Origin: Opitutus terrae PB90-1
GTDB lineage: Bacteria > Verrucomicrobiota > Verrucomicrobiia > Opitutales > Opitutaceae
Reading direction: 5' to 3'
DNA: 64,000 nt
Assembly (NCBI RefSeq): GCF_000019965.1
Contig: NC_010571.1
Location: forward strand, 2,427,001-2,491,000
Below, one piece after another: positions 1 through 7,840 of this stretch (positions are counted from its first letter, which is position 1; each line of letters begins with the position of its first letter). The notes under the pieces are model-generated. The model was not told the DNA's origin and made no database searches. It saw only the letters and a program-made list of their open reading frames with translations. Position numbers and translations under genes: made by a program.

Positions 1-2
1 AG

Positions 3-440
3 GAGATCGAGCGCATCATCCGGCCGGTCGGACTTTTCGCGGCGAAGTCGAAGGCGATCGCCGGACTCGCACGGATGCTGATGGAAAAGCACGGCGGGCA
101 GGTGCCGCGGACGTTCGAAGAATTGGAGGAGCTGCCGGGAGTGGGGCACAAGACGGCGAGCGTGGTGATGACGCAGGCGTTCGGCGTGCCGGCGTTTCCG
201 GTCGACACGCATATCCACCGGCTGGCGCAGCGTTGGAAGCTGACGAGTGGAAAGAGCGTCGAGCAGACCGAGCGCGATTTGAAGGCGCTGTTTCCGGAGG
301 CGCGCTGGAACAAGCTGCACCTCCAGTTCATTTATTATGGCCGGGAGCACTGCACTGCGCGCGGCTGCGATGGCACGATCTGCGAAATTTGCCGGACGCT
401 GTTTCCCGACCGCAAACGCGCCGTGACGACGCGGAAGTAG
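3..440 (+). CDS. nth: Endonuclease III, 5' end outside the window
   Basis: DNA-glycosylase/AP lyase of base-excision repair that removes oxidised pyrimidines. The reading frame is open from base 3, so the N-terminus lies upstream of the window. Visible are the helix-hairpin-helix LPGVGHKTA with the catalytic lysine and the FPVDTHIHRL segment with the catalytic aspartate. The C-terminal cysteines are spaced C-X4-C-X4-C-X2-C instead of the C-X6-C-X2-C-X5-C of E. coli Nth, so the 4Fe-4S cluster may be altered or absent. The family assignment is firm; the state of the cluster is inference. Confidence 0.93.
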   Translation, partial: EIERIIRPVGLFAAKSKAIAGLARMLMEKHGGQVPRTFEELEELPGVGHKTASVVMTQAFGVPAFPVDTHIHRLAQRWKLTSGKSVEQTERDLKALFPEARWNKLHLQFIYYGREHCTARGCDGTICEICRTLFPDRKRAVTTRK

Positions 441-837
441 AATCGCCTCCTACCTGTCCGCAGCCCGGGAGGGGAAGATGGGGACGCGACGCCCTCGTCG
501 CGTTTTTTGAGCCGAACCCCGCGACGAGGGCGTTGCGGCTCCAAGGGACAACCGCGTCCGCGTGCGTGGGCGCGGCCAGTTTACCCCGGCACGTCGGGGT
601 CCCGGCCGCATCCGTTTCCAAGGCGGGCAAGAGGCTCGCACTCCCAGAGGCGGGGAAGGAGTTTCGCGCAACAGTTCAGAGGGTAGGGCGGGCATTCCGC
701 TGCCCGCCGTGAAGTCGCTCGACGTTCGCGGCGCTCACGGAGTGAGCACCCTACCTTCGCCAGCTCTCGAGGGAAGTGCATGCCGGCCTTTCGCGCGGCT
801 TGCCTCGCGGCCGCCGGCGCGCCATTCGCAGTGGATT
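441..837. repeat. Intergenic stretch with hairpin repeats
   Basis: No convincing gene. A near-perfect long hairpin has arms at 489-502 and 520-533 (14 bp perfect, extended by about 4 bp including a G-T pair) and its loop begins with a T run. Its core sequence (cgcgacgagggcgt) recurs at 18288-18301. It lies just after the nth stop and could limit read-through, but it lacks a T tract after the stem. Bases 685-757 hold further GC-rich inverted stretches of the kind seen in other gaps here. Long frames through this region are open only because of base composition. Confidence 0.6.
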
Positions 838-2214
838 ATGAGACTCGGCGACCCCGGATCCGGCGTGGCGAACGGCCTGCGGATCATGTGTGTCGCCATG
901 CTCACGCACGCGGCGGTCGCCGCGGAGTTCTACGTCGCGCCGGACGGGCGGGACGCGAATCCCGGCACGATCGAAGCGCCCTTCGGCAGCGTGCAACGGG
1001 CGTCGTCGGCGGCGCGTGCCGGCGACACCGTGTTCATCCGCGGTGGCACCTACGTGATGAGCGAGGCCCAGATCGCCGGCCGGGACGGCCCGTATGCCTG
1101 CGTCGTCATGTTCGAGCGCAGCGGCGCGCCGGGCCGGCCGATTCGGTACTGGGCGTATCCCGGTGAACGACCGGTGTTCGACTTCTCCCACGTCAAACCG
1201 GCGGGGCGGCGGGTGACGGCGTTTCGCGTGAACGGCTCGTGGCTCCATCTGCGCGGGCTCGAGGTGGTCGGCGTGCAGGTGACGATCAAGGAGCACACCC
1301 AGTCGATCTGCTTCGACAATCGCGGCAGTCACAACGTCTACGAGGCGCTCAGCCTGCACGACGGCATGGCGATCGGACTGTGGATCGGCGGCACGGCTAG
1401 CCACAATCTCGTGCTGAATTGCGACGCCTATCGGAATCACGACCCGGTGTCGGAGGACGGACTGGGCGGCAATGTCGATGGGTTCGGCTACCACGGCAAG
1501 AAAGGGAGTGTCGGCAACGTGTTCCGCGGCGGCCGGGCCTGGTTCAACAGCGACGACGGCTTCGATTTCATTCACGCCGAGGAAGCGGCGGTGATCGAGG
1601 GCTGCTGGGCCTTCTACAACGGCTACTCGCCCGAGTTTCGTTCGCTCGCCAACGGCAATGGGTTCAAGGCGGGCGGATTTTCGCGCACGCCGGTCGATCG
1701 GCTGCCCGATCCGATTCCGCGCCATGTGGTCCGACGCAGCTTGGCGGTGCGGAACAAGGCGAACGGGTTTTATGCGAATCACCACGTCGGCGGACTCGAT
1801 TTCATTCACAACACCGGCTACCGAAACCGCGTGAACTTTAACCTGCTCGGTCGTGAACCGTCGGACAACACGACGCTGATCGATGGCCGCGGGCACCGGT
1901 TGAAGAACAATCTCGGGTTTGCGGCGCGGGAGAACGAGGTCGCGCGGCTCGATCTCCAGCGGAGCGACGCGAGCGGCAATTCGTTCACTCTGCCCGTGGA
2001 AATCACCGCGGAGGATTTTCTGAGCGTCGACGAGGCGGAACTGACGAAGCCGCGGCAGCCGAACGGCGACCTTCCGAGGGTCCGTTTTCTGCACCTGGCG
2101 CCGGGCAGTGATGCGATCGACGCTGGTGTGGATATCGGCCAGCCGTTCAACGGCGCGGCTCCCGATCTGGGCGCGTTTGAGGCGCTGCAGCCTCCGATTA
2201 CGGCACCCCACTAG
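838..2214 (+). CDS. Secreted pectate lyase-like right-handed beta-helix protein (PL9-like)
   Basis: Predicted extracytoplasmic polysaccharide lyase, about 458 residues. The ATG at 838 is chosen because in-frame upstream sequence is repeat-rich; two further ATGs (886, 898) precede a short hydrophobic stretch ending AAVAAEF, consistent with a signal peptide. The mature start FYVAPDGRDANPG is typical of parallel beta-helix carbohydrate enzymes. The segments GNVDGFG and NSDDGFDF match the calcium-binding aspartate motif of family PL9 pectate lyases, and NGFKAGG has the lysine expected as the Bronsted base. Fold and family are well supported; the actual substrate (pectate or another uronic-acid polymer) is inference. 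It is monocistronic, with no nearby sugar-utilisation genes. Confidence 0.82.
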   Translation: MRLGDPGSGVANGLRIMCVAMLTHAAVAAEFYVAPDGRDANPGTIEAPFGSVQRASSAARAGDTVFIRGGTYVMSEAQIAGRDGPYACVVMFERSGAPGRPIRYWAYPGERPVFDFSHVKPAGRRVTAFRVNGSWLHLRGLEVVGVQVTIKEHTQSICFDNRGSHNVYEALSLHDGMAIGLWIGGTASHNLVLNCDAYRNHDPVSEDGLGGNVDGFGYHGKKGSVGNVFRGGRAWFNSDDGFDFIHAEEAAVIEGCWAFYNGYSPEFRSLANGNGFKAGGFSRTPVDRLPDPIPRHVVRRSLAVRNKANGFYANHHVGGLDFIHNTGYRNRVNFNLLGREPSDNTTLIDGRGHRLKNNLGFAARENEVARLDLQRSDASGNSFTLPVEITAEDFLSVDEAELTKPRQPNGDLPRVRFLHLAPGSDAIDAGVDIGQPFNGAAPDLGAFEALQPPITAPH

Positions 2215-2412
2215 ATAGCGTGTTCGTGGCGCTTCGCCCGTTGTGGCCCGCTGCAACGATCGAGTTTTGTTCACTGGCCAGCCTCGGACGGGGCGTAGAC
2301 GAGTTTCAAGGGGCGGAGCGGGAGCTTTTCCGCATCGGACACTCTCGTCGCAGCGGTACAAAATCACGGCACGATCCGTTGGCTCTTGCGCGTAACAGGT
2401 CCCTTCCTTCGG

Positions 2413-3279
2413 TTACCGGTATTGTCCTCCGAAATCAGCTATGCCTGCTGCATTCCCCGGTAAAATAGTACCAAATGCTTTGATCACCCCGTTCAATGTA
2501 ACATAGTATCGCGCTCCAGTCGCGGGCCCAGAAAAACTCACGCCAGTTACGTCGATAACGCCGCACGATTCGGATGCCGCGAAGTGCCACGCGAACGATG
2601 GGGTGCCGACGAGAGACACTGTTGCCGCGGGCGATAGCAGTATTACCGACTGAATGGCGTAGAGGTGGCGTTTCGCGGGGCCTACGATTGAATAGCTGCC
2701 AGCCGCGAAAACTTTCCCATGGTTTGCGGCAAATACATGGAAATCCGTCGCCGCGCCAAACACAACGTTCGAAAATACCACCTCACTGTAATCAGCTTTG
2801 ATGCACGCTCCTCCTGGCGCGCTAGTCTGCATCTTTACACCCTCGATGCGCCATACCTGGCGGCCACCACCGGAGTAAAAGCAGCATCCCCCTGTTTCTC
2901 CTGGAGTTGTCAGGTCTATCAGTACGCTGGAAGGCGATGCCACGTTACCCCTAAGAACTACTTCGCTACCTGAGCTGAGCCACGGCCTCAGCCACACGCC
3001 AGAAGTGTAAACTCCATCGGCAATTTGGATCGTCACGTCGAACTCGCCTAAATCGAGATCTTCTGAAACAACGTTAACCGCCTTTTGGATCGTGCGGAAG
3101 GCACCAGTCGCGTCGTCGATCAATCCACTGTTAGCATCATCGCCGTCCGGACGAACAAAATATGTGCGGTCTGCGGCGAGCGGGTCTCGAATCGGAATCC
3201 TGCGACTAAGTTCAGCGTTTACGCTGGTAAGTGGTAGCAAGAATAACAATGCCAATAACGTGGTGAATTTTTGTTGCAT
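2413..3279 (-). CDS. Secreted beta-helix protein of unknown function
   Basis: 288 residues with a clear N-terminal signal peptide (hydrophobic LLALLFLLPLTSVNA, cleavage likely after NA). The mature part starts with RTYFVRPDGDDANSG and a FRTIQKAVN segment, as in DUF1565/pectate-lyase-superfamily and some phage tail-spike beta-helices. No catalytic motif is seen, so it may bind rather than cleave carbohydrate. Its base composition is clearly less GC-rich than the flanking genes, which suggests acquisition. It lies at the left edge of a patch that also contains an integrase stub. The function is unknown; the secreted beta-helix fold is well supported. Confidence 0.7.
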   Translation of the reverse strand: MQQKFTTLLALLFLLPLTSVNAELSRRIPIRDPLAADRTYFVRPDGDDANSGLIDDATGAFRTIQKAVNVVSEDLDLGEFDVTIQIADGVYTSGVWLRPWLSSGSEVVLRGNVASPSSVLIDLTTPGETGGCCFYSGGGRQVWRIEGVKMQTSAPGGACIKADYSEVVFSNVVFGAATDFHVFAANHGKVFAAGSYSIVGPAKRHLYAIQSVILLSPAATVSLVGTPSFAWHFAASESCGVIDVTGVSFSGPATGARYYVTLNGVIKAFGTILPGNAAGIADFGGQYR

Positions 3280-3330
3280 CTTTTAACAGTGGTTGAGGCT
3301 GTTTAGCTGGGTTGTAGGCTGGAATACGGA

Positions 3331-3852
3331 ATGGCAGGGTGGCAGACAGGCTTGTTCCTGCAAGTTGTATTCGCGAGCCGCTGCAACGCCCAAGACGATG
3401 GACAGGAGAATCGACAGATTGAGGAGAACCAGGGCTCGGCGGTGGAGGCTCACTGTGTCTACCAGTTCCACCACCAGACCGTGATTGACTTGCTGGCGGA
3501 AGCCCTGACGCCGTTCTTCCTTTTCCTAGCGGCCGGTCGGGGAGCGTCTTCGCCGTTCAACAACCTTGAGCAACGGGCATGGGTGCTCCTGTTCGCATGC
3601 CGTCCGGATCTGCTCGCAGGTGACGATTGCGGGGCAGCAGCAGCCCGTCGCTGGGGCATTGATCAGGCGGCAGTGACTTCCCTCGTGAGGGAGTTCGAAG
3701 CCTATGTGCCGGGGTTTCGGTCCCTCGGAGGAGGGACGAAACGACGGAGCGATTCAGTTCGTTTGGCGGTCAGTCGCGCGCGGCATCGTGAACAGCTCCA
3801 GCGCGAAACTGGGAGCGACCGGCCTTTCCTTGCTTATCCTCGACGTAAGTGA
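3331..3852 (+). CDS. Hypothetical protein with HTH-like segment (doubtful)
   Basis: An open frame of 173 codons. Only the middle looks protein-like: a run beginning EQRAWVLLFACRPDLL followed by ARRWGIDQAAVTSLVREFEA, which could be a helix-turn-helix. The first part overlaps a tRNA-Leu-like relic on the other strand and the start is unsupported, so if a gene is here it probably begins later or is a fragment. Function unknown. Confidence 0.3.
   Translation: MAGWQTGLFLQVVFASRCNAQDDGQENRQIEENQGSAVEAHCVYQFHHQTVIDLLAEALTPFFLFLAAGRGASSPFNNLEQRAWVLLFACRPDLLAGDDCGAAAARRWGIDQAAVTSLVREFEAYVPGFRSLGGGTKRRSDSVRLAVSRARHREQLQRETGSDRPFLAYPRRK
3424..3480 (-). pseudogene. tRNA-Leu-like relic
   Basis: On the minus strand, bases 3480 down to about 3450 read like the 5' half of a bacterial tRNA-Leu: GGTGGAACTGGTAGACACAG is the typical D-arm sequence, followed by TCCACCGCC as in the 3' side of the anticodon stem and start of the long variable arm. 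The anticodon loop is shortened by about five bases and no matching acceptor 3' strand follows, so it cannot be a working tRNA. It may mark an old integration site. A short frame starting MVELVDT here is just this tRNA sequence read as codons. Confidence 0.45.
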
Positions 3853-3931
3853 CCGGAGGCGTAGCGAGGCTATTGCCGTAGGCGGTTTCGGTCTTGAGAC
3901 CGGATTGCGGTTTGTTAAATAACCGTCGTCC

Positions 3932-4870
3932 ATGAGTTCAACCGATTCTACCCCGCTCGCAGTTCTCGCCCGGCCCTATTCATTGACTCGTTCCCGGTTG
4001 GGAACTGAGACGAAAATCTTCTCCGAAAGATATCTTTGTACGCCGGGCAGCATTGCAGTTCTCTGTGAAAGTATAAGTACAAAGCTGCAGTCGCTTACTC
4101 CAAAGGCAGGCGGCTTCAGCTATCTGCTCTCGTTTTCTGACAGGACCCATTTGGATAAGTCGGACCTTGGCTTCCTGTGTAAGTCTACCATAGATACTGG
4201 AAAGACGACGGAGCGACTAGTACTGAAGTGGATCGTCACGCACGATATTAACGGTGAAGACAATGAACTAACGGTGGTGATCCGGATCGCTAACCCGATT
4301 AATCCACTGTTGTTCTTTCAGGCAGCACTTAGCAAGTCGCCGCAGGATATCGACAACGTCGATTTTGAGCTGGGATCTACCTGCGTATCCGTTTCAGGAG
4401 CAGGTCAGATTTTGTGCGACGAGTTTTTTGGATTGGTGCATCGTTGGATTGAGGCGAGGGATAAACCGTATTCATTCATTGGCATAGACGCATTCGTTAA
4501 GAAGCATGGTAGGAAGATCGCTTTTCTGAACCGGTTCCTTCTCCCGTATATTTTGCTCGCTGGTACAATGCTGGTCAGCGGCGGGCTAGAAACGAAGTTC
4601 GGGTGTGCTCCCGAGCAGGTTCTGATCCTAGCTCTGTTGTTGTTCTTTGTATCCCGCGATCTTGGCCTAGCGGTGAACAAGAAAGTCGAGCAATGGGCAC
4701 AGAATCTGTTTAAGTTCAGTATCTTCCAAATAACTACGGGGGATAATGATTTAGTCACAAAACTGGTCGCGAAGTCGAAGAATAGCTCGCTCAAGCTGTG
4801 CGGGAGTGTGGTGTATGCTTTCGCAATCAATATTGGCGCCAGCGCGGTGTTTTGGTGGCTCACGAAATAG
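3932..4870 (+). CDS. Orphan membrane protein, unknown function
   Basis: 312 residues starting MSSTDSTPLAVL. I do not recognise the family. The N-terminal two thirds (about 1-190) is a soluble alpha/beta-looking region without obvious motifs. The last third has hydrophobic segments around residues 200-217 (NRFLLPYILLAGTMLVSGG), 230-245 (ILALLLFFV) and the extreme C-terminus (YAFAINIGASAVFWWL), so it is probably a C-terminally anchored inner-membrane protein. Its base composition is markedly lower in GC than that of the chromosomal genes, and it sits between a tRNA-like relic and an integrase remnant, all signs of horizontal origin. Confidence 0.6.
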   Translation: MSSTDSTPLAVLARPYSLTRSRLGTETKIFSERYLCTPGSIAVLCESISTKLQSLTPKAGGFSYLLSFSDRTHLDKSDLGFLCKSTIDTGKTTERLVLKWIVTHDINGEDNELTVVIRIANPINPLLFFQAALSKSPQDIDNVDFELGSTCVSVSGAGQILCDEFFGLVHRWIEARDKPYSFIGIDAFVKKHGRKIAFLNRFLLPYILLAGTMLVSGGLETKFGCAPEQVLILALLLFFVSRDLGLAVNKKVEQWAQNLFKFSIFQITTGDNDLVTKLVAKSKNSSLKLCGSVVYAFAINIGASAVFWWLTK

Positions 4871-4886
4871 AAGCCGATATGATGCG

Positions 4887-5148
4887 CTAGCGACTCGGTA
4901 GGATCTGAAAATATTTTGTGGCATCTGCTGCCGTCGCTCTTCCCTTGTAGTGCTGGTACAGCATTCGGGGATTGGCGTGACAGAGGATGACGGCGGTGCG
5001 GGCGGCATCCTTGTGCTTTGCGACGTGGTAGGAGCAGAACGAGTGCCGCAGCACGTTCCCGGGGTTCTGGATGCCCGCTAGCCGGAACACGTCGGATTTC
5101 TGGGCTAGGTATTGACGCTCGGTCAGCGTCCACGCCGCGTCAGGTGCA
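4887..5148 (-). pseudogene. C-terminal remnant of a tyrosine recombinase
   Basis: About 85 codons remain in frame before an upstream stop. NVLRHSFCSYHVAKHKD matches the HxxR box of phage-type integrases and ANPRMLYQHYKG contains the catalytic tyrosine region. The N-terminal domains and the first catalytic arginine are missing. The remnant and the low-GC genes to its left are best explained as a decayed integrative element, distinct from the intact element that starts at 5646. Confidence 0.72.
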
Positions 5149-5156
5149 GTGCGCAG

Positions 5157-5498
5157 CTATTTCGGGAACTTTTCGTGTAGAAGTTCGCTATGGTGGCTCT
5201 CGCGGGTTTCTGCGAAACAGTCCGCGTAGATGCTAAACGCCAAGTGGCGTCGGCGGAATTCATGTCCTGAGCCGGTCTTCAGGTACTGCTCGAACGCGAG
5301 CGCGCGTCGCTCGTCGGCGAAGGCATGATAGCACACGAGATTCCATGGGCGGAACTTGGCAGTGTGAGGTGACCGCCCGGCGTTGTGATCCTCGATTCGG
5401 CCCCTGAGATTGTCCGTGCTTCCAACGTATTTCTCGCTCGGCGTGTGCGTCGATTCGAGGATATACACGTAGTGCACGGCAGTTCCTTTGTCGCACAT
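5157..5498 (-). CDS. GIY-YIG family nuclease-like protein
   Basis: 113 residues from ATG at 5498, chosen because AAGGAGG lies a few bases upstream; the longer frame to 5561 runs into an intergenic repeat. The core reads HYVYILES...EKYVGSTDNLRGRIEDHNAG, i.e. the two-strand GIY-YIG signature in the form VYI/YVG, followed by the arginine helix and an FEQYLKTGSG stretch, like small stand-alone UvrC-N-domain proteins (UPF0213/YhbQ-like). Cellular role is not established for this group. It lies just outside the left attachment repeat of the integrative element. Confidence 0.8.
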   Translation of the reverse strand: MCDKGTAVHYVYILESTHTPSEKYVGSTDNLRGRIEDHNAGRSPHTAKFRPWNLVCYHAFADERRALAFEQYLKTGSGHEFRRRHLAFSIYADCFAETRESHHSELLHEKFPK

Positions 5499-5645
5499 CT
5501 GGCCCTCCTTCGCCAAGCCTCCTTCGTGATGCCTGCGGAGGCTTCGGCCTACGGAGGGCATCCTTCGCTTCGTCTGCGATTAACACACCGAATGCTTCAG
5601 GATGGCCTGCCATCCGTAGCCTCAACCGGTTGCGGTTGAGCGAAG
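5499..5645. repeat. Intergenic repeat-like sequence
   Basis: Short inverted and GC-rich stretches such as gcctgcggaggc and gcctacggagggc, plus paired ggatggcctgccatcc and caaccggttgcggttg palindromes. No gene is seen. This resembles dispersed intergenic elements elsewhere in the window and ends at the left attachment repeat. Confidence 0.4.
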
Positions 5646-5677
5646 GATGGTGGACGCTCCCGGACTCGAACCGGGGA
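5646..5677. repeat. Left attachment repeat (att) of the integrative element
   Basis: A 32-bp sequence identical to 17845-17876, which is the 3' end (CCA, acceptor strand and T arm) of the intact tRNA-Val. The left copy has no tRNA 5' half, so it is the duplicated 3' end left by site-specific integration. The intact integrase starts 105 bp to its right. Confidence 0.85.
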
Positions 5678-5751
5678 TAACACGGCTGCGTCGTGTAAGT
5701 CGCTGTTTCACTCGTAGAAACACGTCCAGAAACATGGGAACATACCCTTGG

Positions 5752-5776
5752 ACGTTGGCACTAACGTTGTCACTAA
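5752..5776. promoter_or_regulatory. Possible integrase arm-binding repeats, left end
   Basis: ACGTTGGCACTA followed by GTTGTCACTAA just upstream of the integrase start. The same pair, with one base more between the halves, occurs in the same orientation at 17785-17810 beside the right attachment site. Each copy holds two similar 9-mers (TGGCACTA/TGTCACTAA). Presence near both ends suggests integrase or excisionase arm sites, possibly also autoregulation; this is inference. Confidence 0.5.
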
Positions 5777-5782
5777 ATTGGC

Positions 5783-6958
5783 ATGGCCTCGTTGCGTAAA
5801 CGCCTTCGCTCCCCCTACTGGTTCGCGTGCTTCTACAACGCGGACGGAACCCGTGCGCAGCGCTCGACGAAGCAGAGCGATAAGCGAAAGGCGCTCGGGA
5901 TCGCGAACCAATGGGAGCGTGCCGCGAAGCTCGCCGGACAGAAGCGGCTCGGCGAAGCGCAAGCCCGACGCGTGCTGTCCGATATCTACGAGATCACGAA
6001 CGACGAGCCGCTGCCGTCCGCCACAGCCAGGGATTTTCTGACGCGCTGGGCGGAGCGTCGGAAGCTCGACACGGCCAACCGGACTTTCCAGGCGTACAAA
6101 CAGGTCGTCCGCGATTTCCTGAAATCGCTTGGGCCTCGCGCCGAGCGGGACATTTCCCAGATCTCGAAGACCGACATCGTGACGTATCGCGATGAAGTGC
6201 TGACTCGGACTTCGATCGCGACCGCGAACAAGTCGCTGAAATATCTCAGAGTCGCACTTGGCGCGGCCTACAAGGACGGACTGACGCAGGACAACGCCGC
6301 GAGCAAAGTCGACGCGATCCGGCGTCGGGACGACGAGCGCAAGCAGCGCCGGCCGTTCACGCTGGGCGAACTAAAGGCCATCCTGGCGAATGCGTCCGCC
6401 GAATGGCGCGGCCTGATCCTGTTTGGGTTCTACACGGGTCAGCGGCTCTCGGACATCGCGAACCTCACTTGGCAAAACCTCGATCTCGAACGGGAGGTGA
6501 TCCGGTTCGTGACCGGCAAGACCGGGCGCCAGATGGAAATCCCGATTGCGGCGCCGCTCCTGGCGCACATCGAGACAATGCCAGCGTCGGACGATCCGTC
6601 GGCGCCACTGTTTCCGGAATCGTCGTCGGTCGCGGCGGGCGAATCGGCCGACTCGCGGCTGTCGCAGCACTTCTACGATCTGTTGGTCGCCGCTGGCCTC
6701 GCGAAGGCACGGCGGAGGGACAAGCAACGCGATGAAGGCGCACCAGCACACGGCCGCTCGCGGCGTCGGACGGTGCACGAAATCTCGTTCCACTCGCTGC
6801 GGCATACGGCGACATCGCTGCTCAAAAACGCCGGCGTTTCCGAGGCGGTGGCGATGGACATCATCGGCCACGACTCCGAAGCGATCAGCCGCCACTACAC
6901 GCATATCGAAACGAAGGCGAAGCGGAAGGCCCTGGCGAAGCTACCGAAGCTGTTCTGA
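5783..6958 (+). CDS. int: Tyrosine site-specific integrase
   Basis: 391-residue phage-type recombinase expected to insert the 5646-17876 element into the 3' end of tRNA-Val. N-terminal arm-binding domain (about 1-75), core-binding domain (about 80-180, ending in RVALGAAYKDG) and catalytic domain (about 190-391). Catalytic residues are all present: Arg in TGQRLSD, Lys in VTGKTGR, HxxR in HSLRHT, His in IIGHDS and the nucleophile Tyr in SRHYTHIE. It reads inward from the left attachment repeat, and the putative arm-type repeats lie within its 5' region. It looks intact and functional. Confidence 0.95.
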   Translation: MASLRKRLRSPYWFACFYNADGTRAQRSTKQSDKRKALGIANQWERAAKLAGQKRLGEAQARRVLSDIYEITNDEPLPSATARDFLTRWAERRKLDTANRTFQAYKQVVRDFLKSLGPRAERDISQISKTDIVTYRDEVLTRTSIATANKSLKYLRVALGAAYKDGLTQDNAASKVDAIRRRDDERKQRRPFTLGELKAILANASAEWRGLILFGFYTGQRLSDIANLTWQNLDLEREVIRFVTGKTGRQMEIPIAAPLLAHIETMPASDDPSAPLFPESSSVAAGESADSRLSQHFYDLLVAAGLAKARRRDKQRDEGAPAHGRSRRRTVHEISFHSLRHTATSLLKNAGVSEAVAMDIIGHDSEAISRHYTHIETKAKRKALAKLPKLF

Positions 6959-7230
6959 GCAACGCGGCGGCGAAGCGTCGCCGATTTGACTGGTTTTGCC
7001 TGGAAGCGGAGCGTTGCGCCGTGGTCAAAAAAGAAGGTACCCGGACACCCTCCCAGCGATTCGAAGCCCTAGCCCAAGGGCTTATTGCGGTGACAGCAAA
7101 AGAGGTAGGAAAGGCAGAGGCATCCGTAATGTCACGCGTGCGAACAATCAAGAGCGCGCAACGAAAGCCGTATTGACTAACCGATACACGCACGGTAACG
7201 ATGGGGTAGCATCCAACCGTTGTAGGGACA

Positions 7231-7407
7231 ATGATTGCCGCGATTAAATGGCTGCTGTGTATTGTCTTTTGCTCCGGCTCCATCTATTTGGTTTTCAGGA
7301 ATAAAGGGGAGCCGGGTGATGTTCAGGGCCATTATATCCTCAAGACGCTTTGCGTCCTTCCATTTGTAGCGTGGTTGGTGTGGGCAGCGATAATTTTGCT
7401 TGGATAA
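7231..7407 (+). CDS. Small membrane protein, unknown function
   Basis: 58 residues, MIAAIKWLLCIV...AWLVWAAIILLG. Two hydrophobic helices (about 3-22 and 40-57) are separated by a short polar loop (RNKGEPGDVQGH). The charge and hydrophobicity pattern looks like a real inner-membrane miniprotein, but no strong ribosome site is visible before the ATG. It is carried by the integrative element between the integrase and a leftward gene. Function unknown. Confidence 0.45.
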   Translation: MIAAIKWLLCIVFCSGSIYLVFRNKGEPGDVQGHYILKTLCVLPFVAWLVWAAIILLG

Positions 7408-7439
7408 CTGCGTAAACGCTTATCCGTCGCATAAGTGAA

Positions 7440-7475
7440 ACAAAAAGGGCGGCGACCCCGAAGGACAGCCGCCCC
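7440..7475 (-). terminator. Rho-independent terminator (leftward)
   Basis: Read on the minus strand: GGGCGGC stem, 14-base loop, GCCGCCC, then TTTTTG. It lies about 20 bp beyond the stop of the leftward gene 7498-7830 and supports that gene being transcribed. Confidence 0.75.
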
Positions 7476-7497
7476 AGGATGGCTGTGGGTTCCCAAG

Positions 7498-7830
7498 TCA
7501 CGCCGTTGTCTGAACGTCCATGCTAGACGACCAGCCGTTCACCGTCTTTGCGAGTGGATCGACGTAAAACGGCCCCACCTTCCCACTCGTCCGACGGGGC
7601 GCGTCCCAGACGGAGTCACGGAGATCAGCGATGCGAATCAGAACGCAGAGACCGCTCGCTAGTCGGTAGCATACGGAGTGGACATCGGGGTTGGACAGGA
7701 CGCTTGCGGGGATGTCAGTTCGCCAGAGTGAGCGATTGGCCCAAGTAGCGGGGACGTTGCGGTGCCAGACGTGGTTGAGGACTTTCGGTGATCTCATAAT
7801 ACCGAGAAGTCTGCGCCCTACGCCCAGCAC
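7498..7830 (-). CDS. Hypothetical protein
   Basis: 110 residues from a GTG at 7830 with GGAAGG about six bases upstream; an internal ATG at 7797 is an alternative. No domain is recognised. Support for reality comes from the ribosome site and the intrinsic terminator directly after its stop. The residues are of mixed character with several Trp and Arg and no membrane segment. A hairpin at 7841-7877 lies just upstream. It is cargo or a regulator of the integrative element; function unknown. Confidence 0.5.
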   Translation of the reverse strand: MLGVGRRLLGIMRSPKVLNHVWHRNVPATWANRSLWRTDIPASVLSNPDVHSVCYRLASGLCVLIRIADLRDSVWDAPRRTSGKVGPFYVDPLAKTVNGWSSSMDVQTTA

Positions 7831-7840
7831 TGTACCTTCC

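Noticed and set aside
751-2367. Long antisense frame over the pectate lyase gene
   Set aside because: The forward frame has a signal peptide and PL9 motifs; the antisense one has none.
3283-3474. Small leftward frame starting MVELVDT with a hydrophobic stretch
   Set aside because: Its start is the D-arm sequence of a tRNA-Leu relic; a typical false gene call.
5157-5498. Homing-endonuclease role for the GIY-YIG gene
   Set aside because: It is a short stand-alone domain without a DNA-recognition extension and is not inserted in another gene.
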